Source: Microbacterium abyssi
GTDB lineage: Bacteria > Actinomycetota > Actinomycetes > Actinomycetales > Microbacteriaceae
NCBI RefSeq assembly: GCF_015277895.1
Contig: NZ_CP063815.1
Span: 992,001-1,056,000, forward strand
Length of the DNA stretch: 64,000 bases
Direction of reading: 5' to 3'
In this document: piece after piece, positions 22,238 through 30,170 of the stretch
Layout: each line of letters opens with the position of its first letter
Position numbering within the stretch: the stretch's first letter is position 1
Position numbers and translations under genes: made by a program
The notes under the pieces: generated by a model
What the model was told of the DNA's origin: nothing
Database searches by the model: none
Seen by the model: only the letters and a program-made list of their open reading frames with translations

Positions 22238-23815
22238 ATGCCCGCAGGCGATTCCTTCTACATCACCACGCCCATCTACTACCCCTCCGATGTGCCCCAC
22301 ATCGGCCACGGATACACGTCGGTGGCGGTCGACACGCTCGCGCGCTGGCACCGCCAGGCGGGCGATGACACCTGGATGCTGACCGGAACCGACGAGCACG
22401 GCCAGAAGATGCTCCGCGCCGCCGCGGCGAACGACGTGACCCCGCAGCAGTGGGTCGACAAGCTCGTCTCCGAGAGCTGGTTCCCGCTGCTGGAGACCCT
22501 CGATGTCGCGAACGACGACTTCATCCGCACCACGCAGGAGCGCCACGAGAAGAACGTGCAGGTGTTCTTCCAGCGGCTCTACGACGCCGGCTACATCTAC
22601 GCCGGCGAGTACGAAGCGCTGTACTGTGTGGGCTGTGAGGAGTTCAAGCCCGAGTCCGAGATCGTCGACGGCACCGGCCCCTTCGAGGGACTGAAGGTCT
22701 GCGCGATCCACTCCAAGCCGCTCGAGCTGCTGCAGGAGAAGAACTACTTCTTCAAGTTGAGCGAGTTCCAGGACCGCCTGCTCGAGCTGTACAAGAACGA
22801 ACCCGACTTCGTCCGCCCGCACTCCGCCCGTAACGAGGTCGTCTCGTTCGTGAGCCAGGGACTGAAGGACCTCTCCATCTCGCGCTCGACCTTCGACTGG
22901 GGCATCCCGCTGCCGTGGGACGAGTCGCACGTCATCTACGTCTGGGTCGACGCCCTGCTGAACTACGCCACCGCCGTCGGGTACGGATCCGATGAGGAGA
23001 CGTTCGCCCGCCGCTGGCCCGCGTACCACGTCGTCGGAAAGGACATCCTCCGCTTCCACGCCGTGATCTGGCCCGCGCTGCTGATGGCCGCCGGCGTCGA
23101 GGTGCCCAAGGGCGTCTTCGCGCACGGCTGGCTGCTCGTCGGCGGCGAGAAGATGTCGAAATCGAAGCTCACCGGCATCGCTCCGACCGAGATCACCGAT
23201 GTGTTCGGCTCGGACGCGTACCGGTTCTACTTCCTGTCCGCGATCGCATTCGGACAGGACGGCTCGTTCTCCTGGGAGGACCTGTCGGCCCGCTACCAGG
23301 CCGAGCTCGCGAACGGTTTCGGCAACCTCGCCTCGCGCACCGTCGCGATGATCGAGAAGTACTTCGAGGGCGTCGTCCCCGAGCCCGCCGCGTACACCGA
23401 GCAGGATCTCGCGATCCAGAAGATCGTGGCGGATGCCGCCACCGCAGCGGATGCCGCGATCGAGAGCTTCCGCATCGACGAGGCGATCTCGTCGATCTGG
23501 ACCATCGTCGACGCACTGAACGGCTACATCACCGAGAACGAGCCGTGGGCCCTGGCACGCGATGAGGAGCAGCGCGGACGCCTCGGCACCGTGCTCTACA
23601 CCTGCGCGGAGGGGCTGCGCGCACTGTCTGTGCTGCTGTCACCCGTGATGCCGCAGTCGACCGGCAAGCTGTGGTCAGCGCTCGGAGCCGCAGAGGCCCT
23701 CGGCAGCCTGCAGGAGCAGCCGCTCCGCGAGGCCGGCGCCTGGGGCGCCCTCCGCCCCGGAACGAACGTGACGCCCCTCGCCCCCCTCTTCCCGCGCGTC
23801 GAGTCCCAGCCCTGA
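22238..23815 (+). CDS. metG: Methionyl-tRNA synthetase
   Basis: 525 residues, the short actinobacterial form without a C-terminal tRNA-binding domain. The HIGH motif is at 21-24 in PHIGHGYT and KMSKS lies in GEKMSKSKLTG. A single zinc knuckle, YCVGCEEF...VCAIH, sits in the connective peptide. It charges initiator and elongator tRNA-Met. Gene order metG-tatD-(insert)-ksgA-ispE matches Mycobacterium. The start fits FYITTPIYYPSD at residues 7-18. Confidence 0.96.
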   Translation: MPAGDSFYITTPIYYPSDVPHIGHGYTSVAVDTLARWHRQAGDDTWMLTGTDEHGQKMLRAAAANDVTPQQWVDKLVSESWFPLLETLDVANDDFIRTTQERHEKNVQVFFQRLYDAGYIYAGEYEALYCVGCEEFKPESEIVDGTGPFEGLKVCAIHSKPLELLQEKNYFFKLSEFQDRLLELYKNEPDFVRPHSARNEVVSFVSQGLKDLSISRSTFDWGIPLPWDESHVIYVWVDALLNYATAVGYGSDEETFARRWPAYHVVGKDILRFHAVIWPALLMAAGVEVPKGVFAHGWLLVGGEKMSKSKLTGIAPTEITDVFGSDAYRFYFLSAIAFGQDGSFSWEDLSARYQAELANGFGNLASRTVAMIEKYFEGVVPEPAAYTEQDLAIQKIVADAATAADAAIESFRIDEAISSIWTIVDALNGYITENEPWALARDEEQRGRLGTVLYTCAEGLRALSVLLSPVMPQSTGKLWSALGAAEALGSLQEQPLREAGAWGALRPGTNVTPLAPLFPRVESQP

Positions 23816-23823
23816 CTCCTCTT

Positions 23824-23884
23824 CGCGAGACTTCACCAGTGTCCTCGAAACAGCCTGATCCCGTGACATACGTGAAGTCTCGCG
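23824..23884. repeat. 61-bp palindrome across the metG-tatD junction (13-bp perfect arms)
   Basis: CGCGAGACTTCAC (23824-23836) and GTGAAGTCTCGCG (23872-23884) are exact inverted repeats with a 35-nt loop. Both candidate GTG starts of tatD (23839 and 23863) lie in the loop, and the right arm is coding. It may be an RNA switch, a weak terminator or a dispersed repeat unit. Confidence 0.6.
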
Positions 23885-24735
23885 GTGCGGACGGGAGGAA
23901 AGACCTGAGGTATCCGCCCCCGCCGGAAGCGTTGACGGTGCCGGTGTACGACAACCACGCGCACCTCGAGATCACGGACGGCGACGATCCGCTCTCGCTC
24001 ACCGAGCAACTCGATCGCGCTGAGGCGGTCGGCATCCTGGGTGTCGTGCAGGCGTCCGGCGACATCGAGTCGTCCCGCTGGGCGGTGGATGCCGCGGCAT
24101 CCGACCCCCGTGTTCTCGCGGCCGTCGCGATCCACCCGAACGACGCCCCCGTCTACGCCGACGCGGGGAAGCTCGACCACGCCATCCGCGTGATCGACGA
24201 GCTCGCCGCGCACCCGCGAGTGCGCGCGATCGGTGAGACCGGCCTGGACTTCTTCCGCACCGGACCCGACGGCCATGCCGCACAGTTCGAATCCTTCGAG
24301 GCGCATATCGCGCTCGCCAAGAAGCACGGCATCGCGATGCAGATCCACGACCGCGACGCGCACGACGCGGTGCTGGAGACGCTCGCCAGGGTCGGCGCGC
24401 CCGAGAGGACCGTCTTCCACTGCTTCTCCGGCGACGACGCGATGGCGCGCACCTGCGCCGACGCCGGCTACCACCTGTCCTTCGCAGGGAACATCACGTT
24501 CAAGAACGCGCAGAACCTGCGCGATGCACTGAAGGTCACGCCGCTCGACCGGATCCTCGTCGAGACGGATGCTCCGTTCCTCACGCCCGTGCCGCTTCGC
24601 GGCCGCCCGAACGCGCCGTACCTCGTGCCCCTGACCGTGCGATTCATGGCCGCGGAGCTCGATCTGCCCGTCGACGAGCTCGCAGCGCAGATCGCCGAGA
24701 ACACGGTCCGCGTCTACGGCGCGTTCGCCGACTGA
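23839..24735 (+). CDS. tatD: TatD-family metal-dependent deoxyribonuclease
   Basis: 298 residues from GTG 23839. Metal ligands are seen in VYDNHAHLE (H40, H42), IHPND, IGETGLDF, MQIHDRDAHD, VFHCFSG and VETDAPF, the full TatD set. It is a 3'-5' DNA exonuclease involved in repair or DNA degradation. The start is uncertain: GTG 23863 (MTYVKSRG...) is in frame and leaves all motifs intact. Both lie in the loop of a 13-bp hairpin. The gene follows metG by 23 bp and is probably co-transcribed. Confidence 0.88.
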   Translation: MSSKQPDPVTYVKSRGADGRKDLRYPPPPEALTVPVYDNHAHLEITDGDDPLSLTEQLDRAEAVGILGVVQASGDIESSRWAVDAAASDPRVLAAVAIHPNDAPVYADAGKLDHAIRVIDELAAHPRVRAIGETGLDFFRTGPDGHAAQFESFEAHIALAKKHGIAMQIHDRDAHDAVLETLARVGAPERTVFHCFSGDDAMARTCADAGYHLSFAGNITFKNAQNLRDALKVTPLDRILVETDAPFLTPVPLRGRPNAPYLVPLTVRFMAAELDLPVDELAAQIAENTVRVYGAFAD

Positions 24736-24739
24736 CCGG

Positions 24740-25996
24740 TCACTCGGCGGCCTCCGGCTCGTCGACCACGACCGGTGCGTTCACGATATGCGAGATCGGC
24801 TTCCACACCAGCAGCAGCGTGACGGCCGCGCCCGCGAAGGCGAACCACCACGGCGCCGTGAGTCCCCACACCTGTGCGATCACTCCGCCGAGTGCCTGAC
24901 CGATCACCATGCCGCCGAAGACGCCGACCATGTTCACGGACCCGACCCGTCCCTGCAGGGCATGGGGCACCAGGCGCTGCCGCACGGTGGTGGAGATCGT
25001 GCCCCACACGAACGCATAACTGCCGAACACGAACATGATCACCAGCGCCACCCAACCGGCAGTGGTGAGGGCGAACGCCAGATGCATGAGCACTTCGAGG
25101 CTCAGCGCCACCCGCATCAGCGTCGCGAACGACACGTGCCGCTCCAGCCACCCGAAGCTCAGCGTCGCGAGGATCCCCCCTGCGGCCGACGCGGTCGTCA
25201 GCATGCCGTAACCCACCGGGCCCATGTTCAGGTGTTCGATCGCATACAGCACGAGCACGCCCCAGGGCGCGGCCCAGGTGACGTTGAAGACGAGGATGAT
25301 CAGGATCAGCGTGCGCACCGGCGGGTTGCGCCACATCCATCGGACGCCCTCGGCGATATCGGTGTGCACAGGGGTTCGCGCTTCGGTCTCACGCGGTGGA
25401 ACCGGCGTCGAGGCCATTCGCGCGATCAGGACGACGGCGAACCCGATGCAGACGACCTCGACGAGGAACGGCCAGGGTGCACCGGCGGCGAACAGGAAGG
25501 CGCCGATGGGCGGGCCGGCGAACTGATTGGCCACGAGGTAGCCGGCCTGCAGACGGGCGTTCCCGATTCCGAGATCGGCGGGCCCTACGAGCATCGGCAG
25601 CAGAGTGCTGGCGGAGGTGTCGACGAAGACCTCTGCCGTGCCGTACAGGAACGCCACGGTCAGGACGACCCAGATGTTCGCCGTGCCTGTGACGATGAAT
25701 ACGCACAGAGCCGCCAGCACGATCATCCGGGCGGCGTTGGCGAACATCACCAGCCGGCGCCGGTCGAACCGGTCGGCGATCGCGCCGGCATGCAGCCCGA
25801 AGACCAGCCACGGGAGGAACTGGAGCACCGCGCCGGCCGCCACCAGGATGGGGGACGACGTCAGCGACGCGATCAGCAGGGGAGCGGCGGCCAGGGCGAT
25901 GCCGTCGCCGACGTTGCTCGTCCACGACGACGCCAGCAGCCAGCGGAAATCGCGCCCCATGCGACGGGGTGCGACGAGCTCGCCGAGTGTGGGCAC
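24740..25996 (-). CDS. MFS transporter, MFS_3 / EntS-like exporter
   Basis: 418 residues with about 12 membrane helices. FRWLLASSWTSNVGDG at the N-terminus and the loop IADRFDRRRLVMF between helices 2 and 3 are the MFS_3 pattern. This subfamily exports siderophores, drugs or other small molecules; the substrate is unknown. It lies antiparallel between tatD and ksgA, where many actinobacteria carry rpfB. TAATGT (26003-26008, minus strand) is 6 nt before its GTG start. Confidence 0.85.
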   Translation of the reverse strand: MPTLGELVAPRRMGRDFRWLLASSWTSNVGDGIALAAAPLLIASLTSSPILVAAGAVLQFLPWLVFGLHAGAIADRFDRRRLVMFANAARMIVLAALCVFIVTGTANIWVVLTVAFLYGTAEVFVDTSASTLLPMLVGPADLGIGNARLQAGYLVANQFAGPPIGAFLFAAGAPWPFLVEVVCIGFAVVLIARMASTPVPPRETEARTPVHTDIAEGVRWMWRNPPVRTLILIILVFNVTWAAPWGVLVLYAIEHLNMGPVGYGMLTTASAAGGILATLSFGWLERHVSFATLMRVALSLEVLMHLAFALTTAGWVALVIMFVFGSYAFVWGTISTTVRQRLVPHALQGRVGSVNMVGVFGGMVIGQALGGVIAQVWGLTAPWWFAFAGAAVTLLLVWKPISHIVNAPVVVDEPEAAE

Positions 25997-26032
25997 CCGT
26001 TCACATTAGTGTGCATGGGGGACAATGGCAGG
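25997..26032. promoter_or_regulatory. 36-bp divergent promoter region of the MFS gene and ksgA
   Basis: The minus-strand hexamer TAATGT (26003-26008) is 6 nt before the MFS GTG; the plus-strand GACAAT (26021-26026) is 6 nt before the ksgA ATG. The two start codons are only 36 bp apart. An in-frame ATG for ksgA at 26015 would place its codon upstream of the GACAAT box. Confidence 0.5.
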
Positions 26033-26881
26033 ATGACCGTCACACTGCTCGGCGCCACCGAGATCCGTCGCCTCGCCGCCGAGCTCGACGTCACCCCGAC
26101 CAAGAAGCTCGGCCAGAACTTCGTCGTCGACGCGAACACCGTTCGCAAGATCGTGCACGTCGGCAGGGTGCAGGCGGGGGAGCGCGTCGTCGAGGTCGGG
26201 CCGGGCCTGGGCTCCCTGACCCTCGCCATCCTTGAGGCCGGGGCCTCCGTCACAGCGGTCGAGATCGATCACCGTCTCGCCGCCCGCCTGCCTGAGACCG
26301 CTGCCGCACACGGCGTTCCGGGCGGCGCCCTCACGGTCGTCGACGCCGACGCGCTGCGGGTCACGGAGCTCACCGGCAACCCGAACGTGCTCGTCGCCAA
26401 CCTGCCCTACAACGTGTCGGTGCCGGTGCTGCTGCACTTCATGGAGACCTTCCCGAACCTGCAGCGCGGCGTCGTCATGGTGCAGGCGGAGGTCGGCGAG
26501 CGCCTCGCGGCCCCTCCCGGCAGCAAGGTCTACGGCGCGCCGAGCGTCAAAGCCGCCTGGTACGGACCGTGGCGTCTGGCGGGCCACGTCTCCCGGCAGG
26601 TGTTCTGGCCGGTCCCGAACGTCGACAGCGTCCTGGTCGCTTTCGAGCGCGATGCGCAGCCGCGAGGCGATGAGGACCTGCGCCGCGCAACGTTCCGCAT
26701 CGTGGATGCCGCTTTCCAGCAGCGCCGCAAGATGCTCCGGCAGGCGCTGGCAGCCGTCCTCGGCGGCACGGCAGCCGAGGCATCCGCTCTTCTCGAGCGT
26801 GCCGGCGTCGCACCGACGGCCCGCGGCGAGGAGCTCACGGTCGACGATTTCGTGAGAATCGCGCAGACGCTTCAGGGCTAA
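26033..26881 (+). CDS. rsmA: 16S rRNA (adenine1518-N6/adenine1519-N6)-dimethyltransferase
   Basis: 282 residues (KsgA). KKLGQNFVVD is the N-terminal hallmark; SAM motif VEVGPGLGSLT, VEID and the catalytic NLPYNVS are all present. It dimethylates two adenines near the 3' end of 16S rRNA and serves as an assembly checkpoint. The TAA stop (26879-26881) is part of the TAACCT hexamer proposed as -10 box of the next gene. Confidence 0.95.
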   Translation: MTVTLLGATEIRRLAAELDVTPTKKLGQNFVVDANTVRKIVHVGRVQAGERVVEVGPGLGSLTLAILEAGASVTAVEIDHRLAARLPETAAAHGVPGGALTVVDADALRVTELTGNPNVLVANLPYNVSVPVLLHFMETFPNLQRGVVMVQAEVGERLAAPPGSKVYGAPSVKAAWYGPWRLAGHVSRQVFWPVPNVDSVLVAFERDAQPRGDEDLRRATFRIVDAAFQQRRKMLRQALAAVLGGTAAEASALLERAGVAPTARGEELTVDDFVRIAQTLQG

Positions 26882-26890
26882 CCTGGAGAC

Positions 26891-27958
26891 GTGACTGAAT
26901 CGCCGCGCTTCCGCTCCGATGTTCCTGAGATCCACCGCCCCTATGTGGCGAAGGACGACCGCTATCAGCAGTTCGAGTACCGGCAGGTCGGCACTTCGGG
27001 CCTGTTCCTCCCGCCGATCTCGCTGGGACTGTGGTGGAACTTCGGCGACAACATCCCGCTCGACAATCAGCGCGCCCTCCTGCGTCACGCATTCGACCGC
27101 GGCATCACCCACTTCGACCTGGCCAACAATTACGGCCCGCCCTATGGCTCCGCCGAGAAGAACTTCGGCCGCATCTTCAACGAGGACTTCCGGCCCTACC
27201 GCGATGAGCTGATCATCTCGTCCAAGGCCGGCTGGGACATGTGGCCCGGCCCCTATGGCGACTTCGGCAGCCGTAAGTACCTCCTCTCCAGCGCCGAGCG
27301 GTCGCTTCAGAGCATGAACCTCGACTACGTCGACATCTTCTACTCCCACCGCGTCGACCCGGTGACCCCGATCGAGGAGACCGTCGGGGCTCTCGACACC
27401 CTGGTGCGTCAGGGCAAGGCGCTCTACGTGGGCATCTCCTCGTACAGCGCCGAGCGCACAGTCAAGGCGGTCGAGGTCGCCCGGGAGCTCGGCACCCCGC
27501 TCGTCATCCACCAGCCGTCGTACTCGATCCTGAACCGCTGGACAGAGGCCGAGCTCAACGACACCCTGCGCACCGAGGGCCTCGGCGCCATCGCGTTCAC
27601 GCCGCTCGCCCAGGGGCTGCTCACCGACAAGTACCTCGCCGACGGCACCGCGCAGCGCGCGCAGAAGCGCGGATCGATCTCCGAGAAGCCGCTCTCGGCC
27701 GAGGGGCTGGCGATCCTGCGCGGCCTCGACGAGATCGCGACCGAGCGCGGCCAGTCGCTCGCGCAGATGGCCCTGCAGTGGACGCTGCGCGACCCCGTGG
27801 TCGTCTCGGCCCTGATCGGCGCCTCGCGGCCGGAGCAGCTCGACGAGAACATCGCCGCCGTCGGCGGGCCGGCGTTCTCAGCCGATCAGCTCGCGCGCAT
27901 CGACGCGCTCTCGAACGGCATCGACGTCGACCTGTGGGCCTCCTCGTCCACGCTGTGA
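26891..27958 (+). CDS. Aldo/keto reductase, YghZ (L-glyceraldehyde 3-phosphate reductase) type
   Basis: 355 residues, longer than plain AKRs and matching the YghZ/Kvbeta-like AKR14 group: YRQVGTSGLFLPPISLGLWWNFGD, HFDLANNYGPPYGSAE and GVSGYS-equivalent VGISSYSAERT. Likely NADPH-dependent reduction of reactive aldehydes such as L-glyceraldehyde 3-phosphate or methylglyoxal. It is inserted between ksgA and ispE. The GTG start is 6 nt behind TAACCT and also carries GGAG 2 nt before it, too close for a normal Shine-Dalgarno. Confidence 0.87.
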   Translation: MTESPRFRSDVPEIHRPYVAKDDRYQQFEYRQVGTSGLFLPPISLGLWWNFGDNIPLDNQRALLRHAFDRGITHFDLANNYGPPYGSAEKNFGRIFNEDFRPYRDELIISSKAGWDMWPGPYGDFGSRKYLLSSAERSLQSMNLDYVDIFYSHRVDPVTPIEETVGALDTLVRQGKALYVGISSYSAERTVKAVEVARELGTPLVIHQPSYSILNRWTEAELNDTLRTEGLGAIAFTPLAQGLLTDKYLADGTAQRAQKRGSISEKPLSAEGLAILRGLDEIATERGQSLAQMALQWTLRDPVVVSALIGASRPEQLDENIAAVGGPAFSADQLARIDALSNGIDVDLWASSSTL

Positions 27959-27965
27959 GCCGACC

Positions 27966-28898
27966 ATGAGCCTCGCCGCCTTCCCCGAATCCGTGCACGT
28001 GCGCGCGCCGGGGAAGATCAACGTCTACCTGGGCGTCGGTGGCCGCCATGACGACGGCTATCACGCCCTGGCGACGGTGTTCCAGGCCGTGTCGCTCTAC
28101 GAGGACGTCATCGCGACAGAGGCGGCCGACTTCACCCTGAGCGTGTCGGGCATCGATAACCCCGAGGCCGTGCCCCTCGACGACCGGAACCTCGCGATGC
28201 GCGCGGCGAAGATGCTCGCCTCCGCCACCGGGTACGATGGCGGTGTTCACCTCGAGCTGCGCAAGAGCGTGCCGGTGGCCGGCGGCATGGGCGGGGGATC
28301 GGCGGATGCCGCCGCGGCCCTGGTCGCGTGCGACGCCCTGTGGGGCACCGGGCTGTCGCCGCACGACCTGCACGAGCTCGCGGCCCGGCTCGGCGCCGAC
28401 GTCCCATTCGCCCTGCACGGCGGCACGGCCGTGGGCACGGGGCGCGGAGACGAGCTGAACCCCGCGCTCGCGCGCGGACGCTTCGACTGGGTGCTGGTGA
28501 CCAGCGACGAGGGTCTCTCCACGCCGGAGATCTACGCGCGGCTCGACGCGCACCGCGCCGAGAACGGCGCGCTCGCCGACGATCCTCCGCTCTCGCTCGA
28601 CGTGCCGATCCCCGTGCTGCAGGCGCTGCGCGCTGGAGACCCGCACTCGCTCGCGGCGAGCATGTACAACGATCTCGAGGTGCCGGCCCTGCTGGAGCGG
28701 CCGGTCCTGGACGACATCATCAACGAGGGCCTGCACGCCGGTGCCCTCAGCGGCATCGTCTCGGGGTCGGGCCCGACGCTCGCCTTCCTGTGCGAGACGC
28801 CCGAGAGCGCGCAGTACGTGCAGGCCGCGTTCGCGGATGCCGGCCGCACGGCGCTGCACGTGCACGGTCCGGTGGCCGGTGCCCGCATCATCACTTGA
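27966..28898 (+). CDS. ispE: 4-diphosphocytidyl-2-C-methyl-D-erythritol kinase
   Basis: 310 residues, GHMP kinase. RAPGKINVYLGVGG is the N-terminal substrate motif, PVAGGMGGGSADAAAAL the ATP-binding glycine loop, and GSGPTLAFL motif 3. It phosphorylates CDP-methylerythritol in the MEP isoprenoid pathway. It starts 7 nt after the aldo/keto reductase stop, so it is co-transcribed. Its place after ksgA is conserved in actinobacteria. Confidence 0.95.
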   Translation: MSLAAFPESVHVRAPGKINVYLGVGGRHDDGYHALATVFQAVSLYEDVIATEAADFTLSVSGIDNPEAVPLDDRNLAMRAAKMLASATGYDGGVHLELRKSVPVAGGMGGGSADAAAALVACDALWGTGLSPHDLHELAARLGADVPFALHGGTAVGTGRGDELNPALARGRFDWVLVTSDEGLSTPEIYARLDAHRAENGALADDPPLSLDVPIPVLQALRAGDPHSLAASMYNDLEVPALLERPVLDDIINEGLHAGALSGIVSGSGPTLAFLCETPESAQYVQAAFADAGRTALHVHGPVAGARIIT

Positions 28899-28991
28899 GC
28901 CCTGAGTCGCGGCGCAGATCGTGTGAATCTGACAACGCGATGCCTCCCGCAGATGCGGGAGTTGTGCGCGGAGGACATAATGGGATGATCC

Positions 28992-29007
28992 ATGTGACCG
29001 TGCACAT
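28992..29007. promoter_or_regulatory. LacI-family operator before the regulator gene
   Basis: ATGTGACCGTGCACAT is an imperfect palindrome with a central CG, the LacI-family form. It closely matches ATGTGAACGGTCACAT at 30122-30137 before the sugar ABC operon. It lies 18 bp before the regulator ATG, just behind a possible -10 box CATAAT (28976-28981), which fits autorepression. A small hairpin CTCCCGC-agat-GCGGGAG (28944-28961) lies upstream. Confidence 0.65.
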
Positions 29008-29024
29008 CCGAAGGAGGCGTTGCG

Positions 29025-30038
29025 ATGGCATCCTCCGGCGAGCGGGCACGAGTGCCCAGCATCCGCGATGTGGCGCGCCTGGCCGGCGTCTCGCATCAGA
29101 CGGTCTCACGGGTGCTGAACGAACATCCGAGCATCCGGCCGGAGACGCGCAAACGCGTCGAGGACGCGATCTCGGTCCTCGATTACAAGCCGAACCTCGC
29201 CGCCCGAGCCCTCGTGACGAGCCGCACTCGCACGATCGGGGTGCTGTCCGCCACGATCGGGGAGTTCGGCCCGACGTCGTCGATCGCGAGCATCGAGGAT
29301 GCCGCGCGAGCCGAGGGATACTCGGTGACGACCGTGAATCTGCCGACGACCACGGCCGAGGCGATCGGCGACGCGATCCGTCAGTTGGGCAGAGAGCAGG
29401 TCAGCGGCATCGTCGCGCTCGCGCCTCAGGTGCGGGTCTTCAACGTGCTGCGCGGCATGGCGGTCGGCGTGCCGTTGGTGAGCCTGCAGACGGCGTCGGG
29501 CTCGGACGGCTACACGCTGTCGGCCGACCAGGTCGCCGGCGCACGGGCCGTCACCGAGCATCTGATCGATCTCGGCCACACCGACATCCTGCACCTCGCC
29601 GGCCCGCAGGACTGGATCGAGGCCGAGTCGCGCATGCGGGGCTATCTCGATGCGCTGCGCGAGGCCGACCTGCCGACGTTCCCGCCGATCCGGGGGGACT
29701 GGACTGCTGATTTCGGCCACTTCGCCGGCCTCGAACTGGCGCGCCGTCGCGACTTCACGGCGGTCTTCGCGGCGAACGATCTGATGGCGATCGGCCTCCT
29801 GCACGGCTTCCGGGATGCCGGGATCGACGTGCCGCGCGAGGTCAGCGTCGTCGGGTTCGACGATATTCCGGTCGCGGCACATGTCTGGCCGCCGCTGACC
29901 ACCGTGCACCAGGACTTCCCTGAACTCGGGCGCCGTGCGGTGGACATCCTCCTCGCCGAGATCCGCGGAGATCAGGTACCGCAGTTCGGCGCCGTCCCGC
30001 CGCAGCTGCGCCTGCGCTCTTCCAGCGCCGCACGGTAA
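29025..30038 (+). CDS. LacI-family transcriptional regulator
   Basis: 337 residues. The N-terminal HTH SIRDVARLAGVSHQTVSRVLNEH and hinge YKPNLAARALVTSRT are classic; a periplasmic-binding-like effector domain follows, with the dimer motif AVFAANDLMAIG. It presumably represses the adjacent ABC sugar operon: matching operator-like palindromes precede both. The effector is likely the sugar imported by that operon. It has a full AAGGAGG ribosome site 7 nt before the ATG, in contrast to the many leaderless genes here. Confidence 0.92.
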   Translation: MASSGERARVPSIRDVARLAGVSHQTVSRVLNEHPSIRPETRKRVEDAISVLDYKPNLAARALVTSRTRTIGVLSATIGEFGPTSSIASIEDAARAEGYSVTTVNLPTTTAEAIGDAIRQLGREQVSGIVALAPQVRVFNVLRGMAVGVPLVSLQTASGSDGYTLSADQVAGARAVTEHLIDLGHTDILHLAGPQDWIEAESRMRGYLDALREADLPTFPPIRGDWTADFGHFAGLELARRRDFTAVFAANDLMAIGLLHGFRDAGIDVPREVSVVGFDDIPVAAHVWPPLTTVHQDFPELGRRAVDILLAEIRGDQVPQFGAVPPQLRLRSSSAAR

Positions 30039-30084
30039 CGCGAGTTCGCACGATCTCGAATCGGCATCGAGAATCCGGCTCCAC

Positions 30085-30113
30085 TTGACACCGGCGTTCC
30101 GGAAGCGCAATAT
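30085..30113 (+). promoter_or_regulatory. Consensus-like promoter of the sugar ABC operon
   Basis: TTGACA (30085-30090, perfect -35) and CAATAT (30108-30113, -10) are separated by exactly 17 bp. The start of transcription would fall near 30120, inside or just before the LacI-type operator. It is the best vegetative promoter in the window. Confidence 0.8.
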
Positions 30114-30121
30114 GGTGTCTC

Positions 30122-30137
30122 ATGTGAACGGTCACAT
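30122..30137. promoter_or_regulatory. LacI-family operator at the start of the sugar ABC transcript
   Basis: ATGTGAACGGTCACAT has perfect ATGTGA/TCACAT arms around ACGG with a central CG. It begins 9 bp after the -10 box, so a bound repressor would block initiation or promoter escape. It matches the site at 28992-29007. Confidence 0.7.
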
Positions 30138-30170
30138 TGAGACCGACCGCCGAGCTATCAAGGAAGATTC

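Noticed and set aside
28899..29024. A possible small gene between ispE and the LacI gene
   Set aside because: Short frames only; the sequence is better explained by a hairpin, a -10 box, the operator and a ribosome site.
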